Assembly (NCBI GenBank): GCA_019752515.1
Contig: JAIEMB010000011.1
Span: 1-64,000, forward strand
Direction: 5' to 3'
Source: Alphaproteobacteria bacterium
GTDB taxonomy: Bacteria > Pseudomonadota > Alphaproteobacteria > UBA9655
DNA: 64,000 nt
Each line of letters starts with the position of its first letter. Positions within the stretch are counted from its first letter, which is position 1. Positions 36,550 through 44,627 of the stretch are shown here, in pieces. The notes beneath the pieces were generated by a model that worked only from the letters and a program-made list of their open reading frames with translations, did no database searches and had not been told where the DNA came from. The position numbers were made by a program, and so were the translations under genes.

Positions 36550-37395
36550 ATGTCAAATTCGTATTTCTTGAAGAAAGGTTTTCTTTCTTTTTTAACCCTT
36601 TCAGCTTTAATGGTTCCCCTTGAGTTGCAAGCAGGTTTCCCAAAAGATAGGTTACTAGGGCCCAAAGCAGAAAGACGCGGTGTAAAGCGTATGATTCCCC
36701 TACCAACAAATTCAGTCTCGTCGTCTGAGCCTTTAAACACCATTGTTGCTGTTTCGGGGGAAGAAGCTAGACGTGTTACAAAAAAACCTGTAACAGAACG
36801 CACGTTAAAAAATTCTAACCAAGGCATCAAATCTATAAGACAGAGATCATCCCAAGATTACTATCAACTTGGGATCAAATATGAGGAAAAGGAGCTTTTT
36901 TTGAAAGCCTCTCGCTTTTATTTTAAAGCTGCAAAAGGGGGGATGAATGAGGCTAAGGCTGACGCTTCCTTCAATTTTGCAAGGCACTTATTTGGATTAG
37001 CGCAAGTATCAAGGCAAGAAAATGATCTTCTTAAAGCAAATCATTTTTTCATTCTTGCTGCTGAGGCTGGCCATGAAGAAGCCTTTGATTATGTATTAAA
37101 GTTTGCCCACTATGGAAATAGGGCCTCTCAACGGTGGCTTTTAGAAAGGCCCGCCTTACCTGGAGCTTTTTATAATAAACACCCTGACTGGATCTATCAA
37201 CATGCGGACAAAGGACACATCGCTGAATATGATCTGGAACGTAAATGGTTGTTTTCCAGAGCCATGGCATTTGATGATAGTGCAATGAGCTGGTACTTAG
37301 GCATGAGGTGGACACGACCTAAATTTGTCTCGCAACAAGAAGAATTAAAATTTGTTGTCGTTCCTCTTACCTTTTCGAATAGTAATCCAGAATAG
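36550..37395 (+). CDS. Secreted Sel1-like repeat protein
   Basis: 281 aa. Signal peptide at 1-~27 (FLTLSALMVPLELQAG). From ~100 there are Sel1/TPR-type helical repeats: DYYQLGIKYEEKELFLKASRFYFKAAKGG and ANHFFILAAEAGHEEAFDYVLKFA. The C-terminal ~90 residues are less regular. No enzyme motif. The gene stands alone with AT-rich flanks. A second secreted Sel1 gene (24945-25517) is broken. Confidence 0.7.
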   Translation: MSNSYFLKKGFLSFLTLSALMVPLELQAGFPKDRLLGPKAERRGVKRMIPLPTNSVSSSEPLNTIVAVSGEEARRVTKKPVTERTLKNSNQGIKSIRQRSSQDYYQLGIKYEEKELFLKASRFYFKAAKGGMNEAKADASFNFARHLFGLAQVSRQENDLLKANHFFILAAEAGHEEAFDYVLKFAHYGNRASQRWLLERPALPGAFYNKHPDWIYQHADKGHIAEYDLERKWLFSRAMAFDDSAMSWYLGMRWTRPKFVSQQEELKFVVVPLTFSNSNPE

Positions 37396-37586
37396 AATAT
37401 AATGAAGAGTGAAGTTAAGAAAGGGAAGAGTGCAACCCTTCCTTTTTCCATCAAAACCTTAACAATTTAATAAATCCACTCTATTTTCTTACCCTATCAA
37501 AAAATGAAACAAATATTTGATGGATATTTCTTGAGAGTGTATGTTGAGAGTTGTGGTAATAGATTCTCCTTTTAAGGAAATGTATA

Positions 37587-37970
37587 ATGAATGCCTCGGA
37601 AAAAATTGATATCAGTAACGTTCTCAAGGCAAGAAAAGTTTTTGAGAGCTTTCGAAAGGACATGAAAACGGATCGTGATAAAGCTGGCGCTGTAAAAGCT
37701 TTTGAATTTTCCTATGAACTATCTTGGAAAGTGATGCGACGTGTCTTGGAATCACGCGGATTAGAGGTGGGGTCTCCTAAAGATACTTTTCGTAAAGCCG
37801 CACTTGAAAAACTAATCGATGATCCTGAAATATGGTTTGCTTTCCAAAAAATGAGGGACTTAACTGTACATACGTATAATAAGGAAGACTTAGAAATCGT
37901 TGTCTCTGTTTTTGATGTTTTTTCTAAAGAACTAAACACACTTATCGATAGGCTGCAGAATCTGATATGA
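37587..37970 (+). CDS. HI0074-type HEPN-like nucleotidyltransferase partner
   Basis: 127 aa helical protein of the nucleotidyltransferase substrate-binding (HI0074) family: KAFEFSYELSWKVMRRVLESRG, SPKDTFRKA and RDLTVHTYN. The last contains an R-x4-H motif (Arg90, His95) as in HEPN ribonucleases. Overlaps the MNT gene by 4 bp. HEPN/MNT pairs act as toxin-antitoxin modules in several bacteria; whether this one is active is inferred only. Confidence 0.85.
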   Translation: MNASEKIDISNVLKARKVFESFRKDMKTDRDKAGAVKAFEFSYELSWKVMRRVLESRGLEVGSPKDTFRKAALEKLIDDPEIWFAFQKMRDLTVHTYNKEDLEIVVSVFDVFSKELNTLIDRLQNLI

Positions 37971-38275
37971 TCCACATAGAGGAAAGGCATTGGAAAATTG
38001 TTCAGGAGATATTAAGACAATATCCTTACACGTTTTATGCTTTTGGTTCCCGCGTGAAAGGCGGTCAAAAGCGTTTTTCAGATTTAGATATTTGTTTCAA
38101 AGATCCTATTCCCATAAATGTTCAAGCTCACATGGATGAGGATTTTGAAGAATCAGATTTGCCTTTTAAAGTGGATGTGATGGATTGGAACTTAATGCCT
38201 TCTGATTTTCGTGATCTCATCGAAAATGATCTTATCTTGGTGCAAAATGGCTCACAAATAGGAGAGAAAGCTTAA
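37967..38275 (+). CDS. MNT-type nucleotidyltransferase (HI0073-like)
   Basis: 102 aa minimal nucleotidyltransferase. Active-site pattern AFGSRVKGG...RFSDLDICF (Gly27, Ser28, Asp39, Asp41), with a probable third acidic residue in KVDVMDW. MNT partners can inactivate HEPN toxins by adding nucleotides. The 3' end overlaps repeat copy 1. Confidence 0.88.
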   Translation: MIHIEERHWKIVQEILRQYPYTFYAFGSRVKGGQKRFSDLDICFKDPIPINVQAHMDEDFEESDLPFKVDVMDWNLMPSDFRDLIENDLILVQNGSQIGEKA

Positions 38276-38332
38276 GCTTTCTCCCTACAATCTAACGTAC
38301 TTTTTAAAAAACAAATCTCTGTTTATTGTCTG
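38269..38332. repeat. ~60-bp dispersed repeat, copy 1
   Basis: AGCTTAAGCTTTCTCCCTAC, then AATCTAACGTACTTTTTAAA and AAACAAATCTCTGTTTATTG. It resembles the copies at 40544 and 42010. It overlaps the MNT gene stop and lies downstream of the minus-strand gene at 38365. All copies keep an AAACAA...TTGTTT-like inverted repeat. Confidence 0.75.
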
Positions 38333-38364
38333 ATCAGCTTTTCTGGAGGATGACTATCTCATTT

Positions 38365-39507
38365 TTATTTAGGGATTATATTATGGCGAAGCCTTACATC
38401 CTTAACTTCAACCTTAGGAACTTCTGATCCTTCTATAGCTGGCAAAATGGCGGGGTAGAGGAAATACTGTTGTTGATTAGGGTCTACCTTAAATTTTAAT
38501 TTTAGTGTTTCCCACTTATCCTTTTCTTTATTAGGAGCAGATAGAGTTTTAACTGGGTTTGGATAATCCCAGTACTGGATATAAGCACCCGGTATATTAC
38601 TTTTAATTTTAGCTGAAAAAATAAGTTCTTGACCAGCAAATTTAGCTATCTCTTCTTTTGTTAATTTATAATAAAAAACATACCCATCCCCTTCAAGCTT
38701 CACCTTCCCTTTTTTATCCTGAAGAGTACTCCGAGGCCCCCACTTTCTATTTTCTTGAGCAGGGTCCGCAACAAATTGATATCCTTTAGGAATAGCTCCT
38801 GGGGATGTTGTTTGAAAAGAAGGGTTAAATGATAATGGAACATCTTCTTGTTGAGGAAGAGCGTCCTCTTCTAGTTGTGATAGGGATGAGGTTCTGATTG
38901 GATGAGAGCTATTTGGCTCAATAGACGGAGAAGGTCGAACTATAGAAGGAGAGGAAGTAGATGCGGCTTTCTGTTGTTTTTTCTTTGTTTCTTTTTCCAG
39001 CCTCTTATTATGTTTAAATTTTCCCTTATTTAGAAGGTTACTAAAGCTTTCTCCTAATCTAGACAACTCTGTATTAATATTATGAGTAACTTGCGCTTGT
39101 GAATGTCCACCTCCAAATGCTGTGAGCAGAGATACGAAGGGGTCCACTGGAGGAGGTGATGATTGTTGTGCACCCGTACTTCTGGCAGATGATTCTGCAG
39201 CAAGCAGTTCTTCTTCAGCTAGAGCCTTTCGTCTTTCTTCCGCTATTTGCCGCTGGAGTCGAGCAAGCGCTAGTTCCCTTTCTAACTCAATAATTTTTTC
39301 GTCTTTAGGCAGAGCTAAAGGAACTGAAGTTGAGGGGGGAGAAAATCCCTGTGGCGCTGTTTCTTCGAATTGAGGAAGAATTGAAGGAGTTTTAGATTTA
39401 GAATAATCCTCTTCCATTGCGTGAACTAACGTGGAAGAGAGACAAACAAGGGTTGTTATTGTTGTATTTCTTAAAATTAATAACAATTGAGATGTATTTA
39501 TTCGCAT
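38365..39507 (-). CDS. Secreted protein with coiled coil and C-terminal beta domain (paralog A)
   Basis: 380 aa from the ATG at 39507. The preceding GAGTAAGTAAAATG is shared with paralog B and sets the start. Signal peptide ends near LVHA. Then comes a low-complexity Pro/Ser region, a Gln/Glu/Arg helical stretch (~65-100), the block HNINTELSRLGESFSNLLNK, a Lys-rich linker, and a ~130-residue C-terminal domain (GDGYVFYYKLTKEEI, FSAKIKSNIPGAYIQYWDYP, LRLRHN-like end). The last domain looks like a beta-sandwich carbohydrate-binding module by strand pattern; I cannot confirm this. No catalytic motif. Confidence 0.65.
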   Translation of the reverse strand: MRINTSQLLLILRNTTITTLVCLSSTLVHAMEEDYSKSKTPSILPQFEETAPQGFSPPSTSVPLALPKDEKIIELERELALARLQRQIAEERRKALAEEELLAAESSARSTGAQQSSPPPVDPFVSLLTAFGGGHSQAQVTHNINTELSRLGESFSNLLNKGKFKHNKRLEKETKKKQQKAASTSSPSIVRPSPSIEPNSSHPIRTSSLSQLEEDALPQQEDVPLSFNPSFQTTSPGAIPKGYQFVADPAQENRKWGPRSTLQDKKGKVKLEGDGYVFYYKLTKEEIAKFAGQELIFSAKIKSNIPGAYIQYWDYPNPVKTLSAPNKEKDKWETLKLKFKVDPNQQQYFLYPAILPAIEGSEVPKVEVKDVRLRHNIIPK

Positions 39508-39589
39508 TTTACTTACTCTAACTTTAATTAACAACAATGTATATTATATTATTACTATATTTTCTAAATTAAGTCAAAAAGAAATCTGA

Positions 39590-40411
39590 GAGGGTACTAA
39601 GAAAATAACACTAACCGAAATGATAAGCAAGGATTATTTAATTCAATCTATATGGACTTCTTCTCACCAAAAAGAAGGAGAGTAAGATGTCCCAAATAAC
39701 CTGCAAGACCTGCCAATCTGAGAGACATGTTAAAAGTGGTCACACAAGAGGCCATCAAAAGTATAAATGTAAGGATTGTGGCTGCCAATTCACAGACACT
39801 AAGCGCATAGAAGTGCATCCAGCGTTAAAGTCATTCGCAATCGTTCTTTATGCCTATTGCGGTGTATCCATAGGGAAAATTGCTCGACTCTATAAGATAA
39901 GTACCGCCGCTGTCTTAAAATGGGTACGTGCAGCAGCTCTAGATGTAGCCCCCTTCAACTCAACTTGCACCTCTGATATTGTTATGATCGATGAAGTTTG
40001 GCACTTTGTGAATGGGAAAAAAACAAAGTATGGATTTGGCGGGCCATTGACGGGGTATCGCGTCGACCTCTTGGATGGGAATTGGGCCATCGTGGCGATG
40101 CCAGCGCCAAAAAACTTATCTCACGTATAGACACAGGAACATGTTCATTTGTGACGGATGAATGGGGTGGTTTCTTTAGGCTTTTGCCAGAGGAGAGGCA
40201 TTTTTATGGAAAAGATCTAACCTTTCCTATTGAAGGAACGAATAGTGATATAAGGCATAGACTTGCCCGGTTTCATCGTAGATCTAAAACAACATCTCGA
40301 AATTCTGAAATGGTGGAAGCTTCTCTCCTGCTTTTCCACCATCTACAGTCTCCTGAAGCTCTCGATTCCCTCTTAAAACCCATCTTATCATTCTTTAATT
40401 AAGTGTCCCTC
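39590..40411 (+). mobile_element. IS1-family-like insertion sequence
   Basis: Encodes an InsA/InsB-type transposase. The ends look like imperfect inverted repeats: left GAGGGTACTAAG... and, as reverse complement of the right end, GAGGGACACTTAA.... ATGATAAG also occurs inside both ends. No target duplication could be identified, so the limits are approximate. It sits between the two secreted paralogs. Confidence 0.65.
39687..40402 (+). CDS. IS1-like transposase in two overlapping frames (-1 shift)
   Basis: Frame 0 (39687-40130) encodes a zinc ribbon CKTCQS...CKDCGCQF, a helix-turn-helix region and the first catalytic Asp in MIDEVWHFV. The rest of the DDE domain lies in the -1 frame to 40402: VWIWRAIDGVSRRPLGWELG, FVTDEWGGF and EGTNSDIRHRLARFHRRSK. 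The frames meet at an A7C run (40017-40024), consistent with IS1-type -1 frameshifting on AAA AAA. The alternative is an inactivating one-base change in the A-run. Confidence 0.85.
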
Positions 40412-40543
40412 AATTTTTTAAAGCTTCTTGCGAAATTCAAAATAAATATTGAACAATTTTTATAAAAAAATAAAAACGTATTATTGTATAATATAAAATG
40501 ATTTTTTTAGAAGTTTTGTTTAATAATCTAATGTGGGTAGTAA

Positions 40544-40607
40544 AGCTTAGGCTTTTTTCCTACAACCTACCATAATGTTTTAAAAACAAATATCGGTTTG
40601 TTACCTG
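40544..40607. repeat. ~60-bp dispersed repeat, copy 2
   Basis: AGCTTAGGCTTTTTTCCTAC, AACCTACCATAATGTTTTAA, AAACAAATATCGGTTTGTTA. Lies 3' of paralog B, in the same relative position as copy 1 to paralog A. Contains the inverted repeat AACAAA-TATCGG-TTTGTT. Confidence 0.8.
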
Positions 40608-40660
40608 CTTTTCTTCATATGCTCCTAGTACACAAAAGTTAGAGGGAAGGAGTCAGTTTT

Positions 40661-41734
40661 TTAGGGGCTGACTGCCACACTTGTTTTTGAAATTTCTGCA
40701 TTATGACGAAGTCTCACATTCTTAACTTCAACCTCAGGAGCTTCTGTTCCTTCTACAGCTGGCAAAATGGCAGGGTAGAGTAAAAACTGTTGTCTACTAG
40801 CGTCTACCTTAAATTTTAATTTTAGTGTTTCCCACTCACCCTTTCCCTTATTAGGAGAAGATTGAGTTTTATCTGGGTTCGGATAATCCCAGTACTGCAT
40901 ATAAGCGCCCGGTGTATTACTTTTAATATCAGCCGAAAAAATAAGTTCTTGGTCATGAAATTTCACTATCTCTTCTTTTGTTAATTTATAATAAAAAACA
41001 TACCCATCTCCTGTAAGCTTCACTTGCCCTCCTTCATCATGAAGAATACTCACAGTCCCCCAATTTCTTCTTATTTGAGAAGGGTCCACAACAAATTGAT
41101 ACCCTTGTGGAATAACCTCTGACGACGTTGTTTTAAAAGAAGTGTTAAATGATAATAGAACATCTTGTTGATGAGGAAGAGCCTCCTCTTCTCTTTGTGA
41201 TAGGGATGAGGTTCTCTTTGGATGAGAATTTGGCTCAAGAGAAGGAGAAGATACGACTCTTTTCTGTTTTTTCTTTTCTTGTTTTTTCAATCGCTTGTCA
41301 TGTTTAAACTTTCCCTTATTTAAAAGGTTACTAAAGCTTTCTCCTAATCTAGAAAATTCTGTATCAATATTATGCTTAACCTGTTCTCTTGAGCGTCCAC
41401 CTGACAATGCTGAACCTAGGTCCTCTTTTGTGCTCGTTTGAGAGGAAGGATGAGTCAAATTCTTAGCTTTGTAATCTTCAAGTTCTTTTTGTGCAGCCAG
41501 GACACGTCTTTGTTCTTCAAACAATTGTTGTTGTAGTTGAGCAATTTCGATACTCTTTTTTAACTTTACAGCTTCTTCGTCTTCAGACTGCTCTGTTCTT
41601 GGTAATATCAGAGGAAGGTTAGATTCTATATCATCTTCCTCCATTGCATGGAGTGATGTGGAAGAGAGACAAAAGAGAGTGATCATCATTGTGCTTCTTA
41701 ATATTGTTAGCAATTGAGCATTATGAGAATTCAT
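40661..41734 (-). CDS. Secreted protein with coiled coil and C-terminal beta domain (paralog B)
   Basis: 357 aa. Same layout as the gene at 38365: signal peptide ending at SLHA followed by MEED, a Gln-rich helical stretch (~50-95), the block HNIDTEFSRLGESFSNLLNK, a Lys-rich linker and the C-terminal domain (GDGYVFYYKLTKEEI, NTPGAYMQYWDYPNP, VEVKNVRLRHN). The centre and C-terminus are highly similar to paralog A, the Pro/Ser region is not. Start preceded by GGGAGTAAATAAA. Function unknown. Confidence 0.65.
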   Translation of the reverse strand: MNSHNAQLLTILRSTMMITLFCLSSTSLHAMEEDDIESNLPLILPRTEQSEDEEAVKLKKSIEIAQLQQQLFEEQRRVLAAQKELEDYKAKNLTHPSSQTSTKEDLGSALSGGRSREQVKHNIDTEFSRLGESFSNLLNKGKFKHDKRLKKQEKKKQKRVVSSPSLEPNSHPKRTSSLSQREEEALPHQQDVLLSFNTSFKTTSSEVIPQGYQFVVDPSQIRRNWGTVSILHDEGGQVKLTGDGYVFYYKLTKEEIVKFHDQELIFSADIKSNTPGAYMQYWDYPNPDKTQSSPNKGKGEWETLKLKFKVDASRQQFLLYPAILPAVEGTEAPEVEVKNVRLRHNAEISKTSVAVSP

Positions 41735-42009
41735 TTTATTTACTCCCGTTTAGGTTAAACTAAATTATATTAAGATATTGCTGTTCTTTTAATTTAAATA
41801 AAAAAACGAGCTTAATTTTTATAAAAATAATAAGTCCAAAAGAAATGAAAATCAATATAAATTTAATTCAATTTATAAACTCCTTATGAAAATCAAACTA
41901 ACAAGAAAGCAAGCAAAAAAATCTATAATTATACTGTAATATGTTTAATTTATTTAAAATAGAAAGTGACTTATTATAAATTTTATTTTAGTGTCAAAAT
42001 AAAGGAGAA

Positions 42010-42069
42010 AACTTAACCTTTTTTTCTACAACCTAACATAATGTTTTAAAAACAAGTCTCTTGTTTCCC
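42010..42069. repeat. ~60-bp dispersed repeat, copy 3
   Basis: AACTTAACCTTTTTTTCTAC, AACCTAACATAATGTTTTAA, AAACAAGTCTCTTGTTTCCC. Here it overlaps the coding end of the pilin-like gene at 42026, so it supplies that protein's last residues. Inverted repeat AAACAA-GTCTC-TTGTTT. Confidence 0.8.
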
Positions 42070-42766
42070 ACCGAAGAATATCATCGGATTGGTGACTTTC
42101 TATAAAAATGAAATTTCCATCACAATTTTCTTTTTTCTGAGGGCTCGCTTTGCCAGAAAGTTTTGTTGATTGTCCTTTTCCTCCAAAAGCCCCCACACCA
42201 CTTTCACCATGACTGATGAGGAGGAACGCAATAAAATTTGGCGAGATGGCCCCTCTTCTTTTTTCTCTTTGAGGTAAAATAGAGTCACCTTCTTCGTTTT
42301 TAACTGTAATTTGACCTCCTTCGACTGTTTGCAGGAGGTTCTGATTTTTTCGGTTCGTAAGTCCAGGATCTACGACATAGGTCATTAAATGTTTAAAACC
42401 ATCCTTTGCATATACTTCACTAATACCTAGGGTTTTAAAGGGAAGGATCCCCTCACCTTTCTTTCCTTGGCATTCTTTCTGTTCAAGCCCATAGTCTGGT
42501 CCGGAAACATGAGGGTCTGCAGGGCAAGGAAAAATTCTATTCTTTTCCACATAAGTAGCGATGGCATTAAGAACGTACTCTTGGTTGGCTCGTGTTTTTA
42601 CAAGTGCTGCACGATTTATTTGCGCGGTAAGGAGAGGTAAGCTTAACCCTCCTACGAGGCCAACGATTAGCATAACAATGGCCATTTCAAGAAGAGAGAA
42701 CCCTGCTTCAGAAGATGGATTAAAGCTGGAAGAGAAGAACGCACGCAGGCTCATTGTTCTCAACAT
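42026..42766 (-). CDS. Type IV pilin-like (pseudopilin) protein
   Basis: 246 aa. Prepilin-type N-terminus: SSEAGFSLLEMAIVMLIVGLVGG with cleavage expected between Gly and Phe and Glu at +5. The mature part has CPADPHVSGPDYG and a long variable region. Its last ~10 residues come from repeat copy 3, so the original end may have been replaced. Start lies 47 bp inside the upstream pilin gene. Confidence 0.8.
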   Translation of the reverse strand: MLRTMSLRAFFSSSFNPSSEAGFSLLEMAIVMLIVGLVGGLSLPLLTAQINRAALVKTRANQEYVLNAIATYVEKNRIFPCPADPHVSGPDYGLEQKECQGKKGEGILPFKTLGISEVYAKDGFKHLMTYVVDPGLTNRKNQNLLQTVEGGQITVKNEEGDSILPQREKRRGAISPNFIAFLLISHGESGVGAFGGKGQSTKLSGKASPQKKENCDGNFIFIESHQSDDILRWETRDLFLKHYVRL

Positions 42767-43409
42767 TATACGTTCCCCTTTCTGTTACACACGCGTGAGC
42801 TCCCTTATCCGTTCCATCTATGGCTCTTACTTTCCCTGAAGTGGGATTACCAGAGTCCATTTTTTTATCGATTGTCATAGCCTGGGAGGGTGTGAGAAGA
42901 CCACCGGTTCCATGGTCTCCCTGCTTTTTCCCAAGGATAAACCATAAACCCTTCAGCCCATTTGGATTATGTTCGACTGTGAATCCTCCCCCTATGGAAG
43001 ATTCAGGAGCCCCTTTACCAAATTCCCCCTTATTTAGATCTTCGGGTGCGCCAGGTGTCCCAATGAACCCCGCTGCAGCAAGATGAGCCCAAAAGGAAAG
43101 GGCCTCACTTCCTTGGGCAAGGCCTCCTCCTTCAATTAAACCATTCCCATTTCCATCGCGGAGATCGGGTTTTATAAGTGAGGATGCTTTGTTAAAATCT
43201 CCTGGAAGTGCATCATATTTATCAAGAAAAGAACCTGTTGCCATTCTAAACTCATTAAGCTGGGAGATGACACGTTTTAGACGAGCACTTTCAATCAAAT
43301 CACTCCCTTTCAAAATGCCAGCTATTAAGAGACCCATGATGATGAGAACAATAGCTAGTTCAATAAGGCTAAACCCAGCCTGACAATTGTTTTTATTGTC
43401 TTTTTTCAC
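42720..43409 (-). CDS. Type IV pilin-like (pseudopilin) protein
   Basis: 229 aa, GTG start at 43409 with GGGAGG upstream. Short leader then AGFSLIELAIVLIIMGLLIAG, a class III prepilin signal. The mature part has LPGDFNKA and a Gly-rich stretch with DGNGNGLIEGGG, resembling a calcium-binding or loop segment of major pseudopilins. Two Cys near the end (AHACVTERG, EPACVLLF). No secretion-machine genes are in the window, so the assembly system is elsewhere. Confidence 0.82.
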   Translation of the reverse strand: MKKDNKNNCQAGFSLIELAIVLIIMGLLIAGILKGSDLIESARLKRVISQLNEFRMATGSFLDKYDALPGDFNKASSLIKPDLRDGNGNGLIEGGGLAQGSEALSFWAHLAAAGFIGTPGAPEDLNKGEFGKGAPESSIGGGFTVEHNPNGLKGLWFILGKKQGDHGTGGLLTPSQAMTIDKKMDSGNPTSGKVRAIDGTDKGAHACVTERGTYNVENNEPACVLLFQL

Positions 43410-43605
43410 AGCCCCTCCCTTTGGGATTTTAACCTATATTGATTATATTTTGCATGTAGGTAAAGATATTTTTTAAAAATTAGTTAAATTTTTATGATAT
43501 GAATTTTATCATATTAAGTTCATAATATTCAGTTTATTCTTAAAAAATCACATTCTACTCTCTCATAGGGTCGTCATGTGATAACAAGTATGTTAATAAA
43601 AAAGC

Positions 43606-44415
43606 ATGGTTGACTCTCATAACTTAAAAACTCTTTTATCAATTTATAAAGAATGTGGTCTGGATGAAGTGATCTCAGAGACTTCTCATAATCGTTTTAA
43701 AGAGATTGAAGAGACTCTTATGCTACCCTCTTCTCCGCCTCCTCTTCAGAAGGAAGCATTTGAAGTAGCACCACTTGTCTCACCGAAGGCAGCGCATAGT
43801 TCCGCTCATGCAGCAGCGCAAGCTGCTCAAACATTAGCAGAGTTAAAGGGAGCATTGATGGCCTTTGAAGGATGTGTGCTTAAGTATACAGCTACGAATC
43901 TTGTTTTTGGAGACGGGAACCCAAACGCTCGCGTCATGTTTATAGGTGAAGCGCCAGGAGCAGATGAGGACAGAGAAGGGCTCCCCTTCGTGGGGCAAAG
44001 TGGACAGCTTTTAGATAAAGCCCTCGCCACAGTTGGTCTCACACGAGAAAATTATTATATAACGAACATTATTCCTTGGCGTCCCCCTGGCAATCGTCAA
44101 CCCACACCGGCTGAAACAGACGCATGTCTTCCTTTTGTGAACCGCCATATTGATCTCGTGAATCCTGATTTTCTCATTTTAGTGGGAGGAACAGCAGCAA
44201 AAACCCTTCTTGGTGGCCGAGAAGGGATCATGCGACTTCGAGGGGTCTGGAAAGACTATACATCAGAAGCTGGAAAGAAGATGAAGGTCATTGCCATCTT
44301 CCATCCTGCTTACTTGCTCCGCTCACCAGCTCAGAAGCGAGAAGTTTGGTTAGATTTGATCAAAATAAAGCATTCATTGATTGAAGCGGGAATCACATTA
44401 AAACGCTCTCTTTGA
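43606..44415 (+). CDS. Uracil-DNA glycosylase, family 4-like
   Basis: 269 aa. N-terminal ~75 residues variable. Core: FEGCVLKYTATNLVFGDGNP, VMFIGEAPGADEDREGLPFVGQSG, YITNIIPWRPPGNRQPTPAE and the later FHPAYLLRSPAQKREVW. Alphaproteobacterial family-4 type with Cys for an iron-sulfur cluster. Removes uracil from DNA. Lies just before the 4.5S RNA gene. Confidence 0.9.
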   Translation: MVDSHNLKTLLSIYKECGLDEVISETSHNRFKEIEETLMLPSSPPPLQKEAFEVAPLVSPKAAHSSAHAAAQAAQTLAELKGALMAFEGCVLKYTATNLVFGDGNPNARVMFIGEAPGADEDREGLPFVGQSGQLLDKALATVGLTRENYYITNIIPWRPPGNRQPTPAETDACLPFVNRHIDLVNPDFLILVGGTAAKTLLGGREGIMRLRGVWKDYTSEAGKKMKVIAIFHPAYLLRSPAQKREVWLDLIKIKHSLIEAGITLKRSL

Positions 44416-44472
44416 GGCTGGCGAATAGAAAATGCGAGTAAAGTTTTTTAAAAGCCATTGACCATATTCTTC

Positions 44473-44503
44473 TTGCCTTCTCCCCCTCTTTATTTGCTAT
44501 AAG
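44473..44503 (+). promoter_or_regulatory. Possible promoter of the 4.5S RNA gene
   Basis: TTGCCT (44473-44478), 19-bp spacer, TATAAG (44498-44503) with a TGC before it, ending ~5-6 bp before the expected RNA 5' end. Position fits well; the spacer is slightly long. Confidence 0.45.
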
Positions 44504-44507
44504 GAAA

Positions 44508-44606
44508 GGGGGACTGGTCTGTGGACGCAAGTCTTGCAAACCCGGTCAGGTCCGGAAGGAAGCAGCCGTCGTGAGATCCTTGTGGGTCACATCCGGCCAG
44601 TCCCTC
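44508..44606 (+). ncRNA. ffs: Signal recognition particle 4.5S RNA
   Basis: ~99 nt of the small bacterial type. Apical loop CAGGTCCGGAAGGAAGCAGC is the conserved SRP54-binding domain. The ends GGGACTGG and CCAGTCCC pair. Upstream of dnaX, a common alphaproteobacterial arrangement. Confidence 0.95.
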
Positions 44607-44627
44607 ACCTATAAAGGATAGATACCC

